From assembly GCA_003599145.1 (NCBI GenBank), contig QZIT01000001.1:93559-157558 (forward strand): a DNA stretch of 64,000 nt, written 5' to 3'. The notes beneath the pieces were generated by a model. The model ran no database searches, was not told the DNA's origin, and saw nothing but the letters and a program-made list of their open reading frames with translations. The translations under genes and the position numbers were made by a program. Source of the DNA: Candidatus Woesearchaeota archaeon. GTDB taxonomy: Archaea > Nanobdellota > Nanobdellia > Woesearchaeales > UBA9642. Below are positions 61,129 through 64,000 of this stretch, one piece after another. Position 1 is the first letter of the stretch; the number at the start of each line of letters is the position of its first letter.

Positions 61129-62427
61129 TTAGTAATAGGTTTGGGATTCCTCTTCCTTATTACCACTATCTCTTAATTTGGTGAATCCGATAATCAATCC
61201 GAGGATGATTAAGATAATCACCAAAACGATTAAGGCAATAACCAAGCCGTTCTGAACCTTTTTCCAGTCAGTTGTTCCTGCTGCACTTGAAATCTTCGCA
61301 GTTAAAGGAATCTGCTTTGTCTCTGTTGGTGTCTGCACAGAAACTACAAAGGATTTTTCTCCCTGTGCACCAGCATTAGGGGTTACTGAAAGCAATACTG
61401 TCTGGCTGGATTCTGCTGGAACAACAATAACTGCTGAAGGCTCTAGTTTGTAGGTTGCCCAATCAGCCAATCCTGAAACGGTAATGGAATAGGTCTTTGA
61501 AGTTTTTCCAGGGTTACTTATCATTAATGGATAAACTGTTGAAGAACCCGCAGTCACTTCTTGTGAGCTAGGCACATTAATAACTGTTTTTTCTTCATCA
61601 GAACCGCCTGCTGCTTTTTCAGCAACAACTTTAATTTGGCCTGTTTTGGTTACTTCTTCATACTTATCAAACGTGACAATAACCTCGACATCGTAGGTTC
61701 CTGGTTTTGCATCAAGAGGAATTCTCAATAACAGTTCTTCAAACTTCTGGAAGTCGTCTGGCTCAATTTCGTCATCTGCATCAAGGTATTCTACATCCTG
61801 AACATTCAATGCAGGAATTCTGACGGTAACTTTCAAGTCATCTAAAGCACTGTCTCCCAAGTTTTCTACTCGGACCAATGCAGTAAATGCTCTTCCCACA
61901 ACAACTTCTTCTGGGCTAAATGAGAAATCATCGATGATAATTGCGTTGCTTTCATCAATGCCTTTGACTCTTATCTGAATTGTTTTTTCAAAGGAAAAGC
62001 TGTCTTTGTCTGCAACTCTTATTCTTAATTTGTAGTAGTCCCCAACCTCTTCAAGGTCTTCAGGAACTTTCAAATTTAAGGTGATGACATCTGAATCTCC
62101 TGTATCAAGGTCAAATGGTCTTGTGAAGTCATACGTCATATCTCTTCTATATTTGCTGTATCTGTCTCCGGTAAGCTCTGCACTAACTTCGATGTCTTGA
62201 ACATCAACAAGCGCGTTTACCTTGACCTTCACTTCGACTTCTTCTCCTCTGTCAAGATTCAAACTGTCTGAATGGTCTGCTTCGTCAGCAGAAATATCAA
62301 AAGAATCATCATTAACTTCAATCCACTCAACATTCAACCTGTCTGATAATGCTGCAGATGCAGATTGAATTGCTACCATGCTTAAAAGCAAAATTGCCAT
62401 AACAAGCAAACTTTTGAATGCTTTCAT
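61129..62427 (-). CDS. Surface protein with CARDB/NEW3-like repeats
   Basis: The 432-residue protein has a signal peptide (residues 1-25, ending SASAALS), three or four Ig-like repeats of the COG1361/CARDB kind (GEEVEVKVKVNALVDVQDIE, VVGRAFTALVRVENLGDSAL) and a C-terminal membrane helix (about residues 395-418) followed by a short charged tail. The sequence is very acidic (Asp/Glu). A cgagggggt site lies about 6 bases before the ATG. It neighbours two other surface genes on the same strand. Confidence 0.8.
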   Translation of the reverse strand: MKAFKSLLVMAILLLSMVAIQSASAALSDRLNVEWIEVNDDSFDISADEADHSDSLNLDRGEEVEVKVKVNALVDVQDIEVSAELTGDRYSKYRRDMTYDFTRPFDLDTGDSDVITLNLKVPEDLEEVGDYYKLRIRVADKDSFSFEKTIQIRVKGIDESNAIIIDDFSFSPEEVVVGRAFTALVRVENLGDSALDDLKVTVRIPALNVQDVEYLDADDEIEPDDFQKFEELLLRIPLDAKPGTYDVEVIVTFDKYEEVTKTGQIKVVAEKAAGGSDEEKTVINVPSSQEVTAGSSTVYPLMISNPGKTSKTYSITVSGLADWATYKLEPSAVIVVPAESSQTVLLSVTPNAGAQGEKSFVVSVQTPTETKQIPLTAKISSAAGTTDWKKVQNGLVIALIVLVIILIILGLIIGFTKLRDSGNKEEESQTYY

Positions 62428-62536
62428 TTTTCTACCCCCTCGATGTGTTTTAAGTCTGTAATAACCACAGCTTATTTATAAAGTTTTCGTTTATTAACCA
62501 TTGCACAGTAAAGACTTTTTGTTTCTATTTTCCAGT

Positions 62537-64000
62537 TTACTCCACAATGACGTATCTATATTTTACTCTTGTTGTTGCTGCATTGTTGACGATGATTTTT
62601 GCATAGTACTCACCTGCTGGAGCGTCGTACAACGGAATCTTCACTATTTTTGTTGTTCTTTCATCATCATCAAGGCTAAAGATGCTTGATTTTTGTTTTA
62701 TGCCCAGTTCAGGAATCATCACAGTAACTTTAAGATATCTTAAATCAGTTTCTCCCTGATTTTCCAAGTTTACAGAAACTATAAGTTCATCATCAGATGC
62801 AACAGTATAATCTTTCTTGCTCTTTAGACCGTAAACATCTATTCTGCCTACGTACAAAGACTCAGTCATCTTGTCTTCAGGCTCCTCCGGCTCTGTAAAC
62901 GCATAGACTTTTGCAATGGTGCTATCAACAGCTTCCTGTCCATTGCCTTTGACTTTTAAGGTTACGGTGTATATTTTTGCCGCAGCATACACATGGCTTA
63001 TCAATGGAGAAGTTTGCTGTATGACGGTTCCATCGCCAAAATCAAAAATGTAATACTCTATAGAGCCTGTTGACGCAGATGCATCAAACGCTATGGATTG
63101 ATTTACTTTTCCGGTATAAGGACCGCCAATTTCTGCAGTTAAACCTACAGGAGCATCAACAACGCTGACCGTAATGGTGTCTGTCCCTACCAAACCCTCA
63201 CTGTCTGTCGCCTTCAGTGTTATAACGTGTGTTCCTTTAGACAAGGTCTTAGCAAGAGTATTGCCTGTTCCTAAATTTCCGTCCTTAGAAGAACTCCAAG
63301 AAGGAACCAAAACACCATCCTCACTATCAATAGCAGCGCCTTCAAAAATAATAACATCTCCAACATAAAACACTGCACCATTTGCAGGCTTTATAATGTC
63401 AACAACAGGAGGATGATTTTCTTCCTGCTGTTTCAATACATGAACAGTTATTGTTTTTGTTGCAAAGTCGTTGTCCAAGTCAAACAATTTTAAGGTTAAA
63501 CTGCCAGCTCCTTCCTGCAGACCAACAACTGTTACTGTTTTTCCTGACAGTGTTGCTGAAAATCTATCTGAAGCGTAGCTTGTTTGCCAATGCAAATTGT
63601 TTCCAGAATCCTCAACATCAGACTCATATTGAGCTAGGTTCAATGTTATTGATTCTCCTTCATACAACGTAATATCCTCAATAGGTTTTATTACTGGAAG
63701 ATTATTCAAAATAGTTAATCCAACTTCTTCTTCACCGCCTGAGCCATCAGAGAAATTAAACGCAAACGCAAATATTTGGCTGTTGCCTAAAAAGTCATGC
63801 GTTGGCGGAATGGGAGTAAGCTTATATCGATAGTAGTTATTAGTTATGCCTATTTTACTCAAATCAGCTTCTCCTCCTGGCGCGCTGACAAGCTTTGCAA
63901 GAGTAACAATATCGCTTGTAATGATAGTGCCTGTGTTAATCTCTTTAATTTTAAACTGCACGTAGAGGTTTTCTCCTCTGTAAAACTCGTAATCCTCATG
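62537..64000 (-). CDS. PKD/Ig-like repeat surface protein, 5' end outside window
   Basis: The frame is open through base 64000, so the N-terminus is missing; a GTG at 63961 is internal. The visible 488 residues hold a domain of the YRGENLYVQF type, cadherin/Ig-like repeats, PKD domain segments (YIFDFGDGTVIQQTSPLISH, then VYAAAKIYTVTLKVKG) and a last CARDB-like unit (LIVSVNLENQGETDLRYLKV). It probably works with the two surface proteins downstream. No C-terminal helix is present. Confidence 0.78.
   Translation of the reverse strand, partial: HEDYEFYRGENLYVQFKIKEINTGTIITSDIVTLAKLVSAPGGEADLSKIGITNNYYRYKLTPIPPTHDFLGNSQIFAFAFNFSDGSGGEEEVGLTILNNLPVIKPIEDITLYEGESITLNLAQYESDVEDSGNNLHWQTSYASDRFSATLSGKTVTVVGLQEGAGSLTLKLFDLDNDFATKTITVHVLKQQEENHPPVVDIIKPANGAVFYVGDVIIFEGAAIDSEDGVLVPSWSSSKDGNLGTGNTLAKTLSKGTHVITLKATDSEGLVGTDTITVSVVDAPVGLTAEIGGPYTGKVNQSIAFDASASTGSIEYYIFDFGDGTVIQQTSPLISHVYAAAKIYTVTLKVKGNGQEAVDSTIAKVYAFTEPEEPEDKMTESLYVGRIDVYGLKSKKDYTVASDDELIVSVNLENQGETDLRYLKVTVMIPELGIKQKSSIFSLDDDERTTKIVKIPLYDAPAGEYYAKIIVNNAATTRVKYRYVIVE

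Overview
The window is chromosomal DNA of an archaeon, most likely a DPANN lineage of the Woesearchaeota/Pacearchaeota kind (inference). Archaeal markers are: alanyl-tRNA synthetase with the archaeal N-terminal zinc motif, an RNase P Rpp21/Rpr2 subunit, a replication factor C large subunit, an XPD-type helicase, an archaellum/type IV pilus-like ATPase and TadC-like platform protein, a TrmB and several Lrp/AsnC regulators, a NIP7-like PUA protein, and two tRNA genes with splicing introns. Many genes have a TATA element about 24-27 bases before the start codon and no Shine-Dalgarno site, so leaderless transcripts seem common. Others, mostly operon-internal or tiny genes, have a strong GGAGG-like site. 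Genes are dense, AT-rich and often overlap by 4 bases. There is no rRNA, CRISPR array, insertion sequence or prophage.

Left part (1-13 kb): an Lrp regulator fragment, a PD-(D/E)XK nuclease-like gene, a Cys-rich lipoprotein and an MFS transporter. A five-gene operon follows: PadR repressor, ABC ATPase, CARDB-like surface protein and two MacB/FtsX permeases, with a large inverted repeat at its promoter. Next come a second MFS transporter and an extracytoplasmic redox cluster (DsbA-like thioredoxin, YtkA-like protein, CuA-type cupredoxin lipoprotein, DoxX).

13-18 kb: a leftward run of about a dozen small genes, several too short for usual gene finders (28-53 codons), each with its own ribosome-binding site. 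Most encode one- or two-helix membrane proteins (DUF1328-like, holin-like, YqjD/ElaB-like), together with an AI-2E exporter-like protein and an Ig-like/TM/helix-hairpin-helix protein. It looks like an envelope-stress island.

18-36 kb: regulators (Lrp, TrmB, two-domain Lrp), nitroreductase, XPD-type helicase, type II NADH dehydrogenase, ASCH protein, AlaRS, methyltransferase, RNase P subunit, 3-methyladenine DNA glycosylase, and lower glycolysis (phosphoglycerate kinase and bacterial-type GAPDH). A four-CBS protein and PEP synthase follow at 36-39 kb. Together these suggest a sugar-linked C3 metabolism that can run towards PEP.

39-58 kb: secretion/pilus ATPase and platform genes interleaved with single-chain GMP synthetase, a DMT transporter, intron-containing tRNA-Phe, small membrane proteins, a Cys-rich surface protein, an OB-fold protein, RfcL, a PgsA-like enzyme, and a free-standing LAGLIDADG gene overlapping a YchF/OLA1-like GTPase. 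Right end (58-64 kb): RidA, a tRNA-Trp whose intron lies in the T arm, and three large surface proteins with CARDB/NEW3/PKD-like repeats, the last cut by the window edge.
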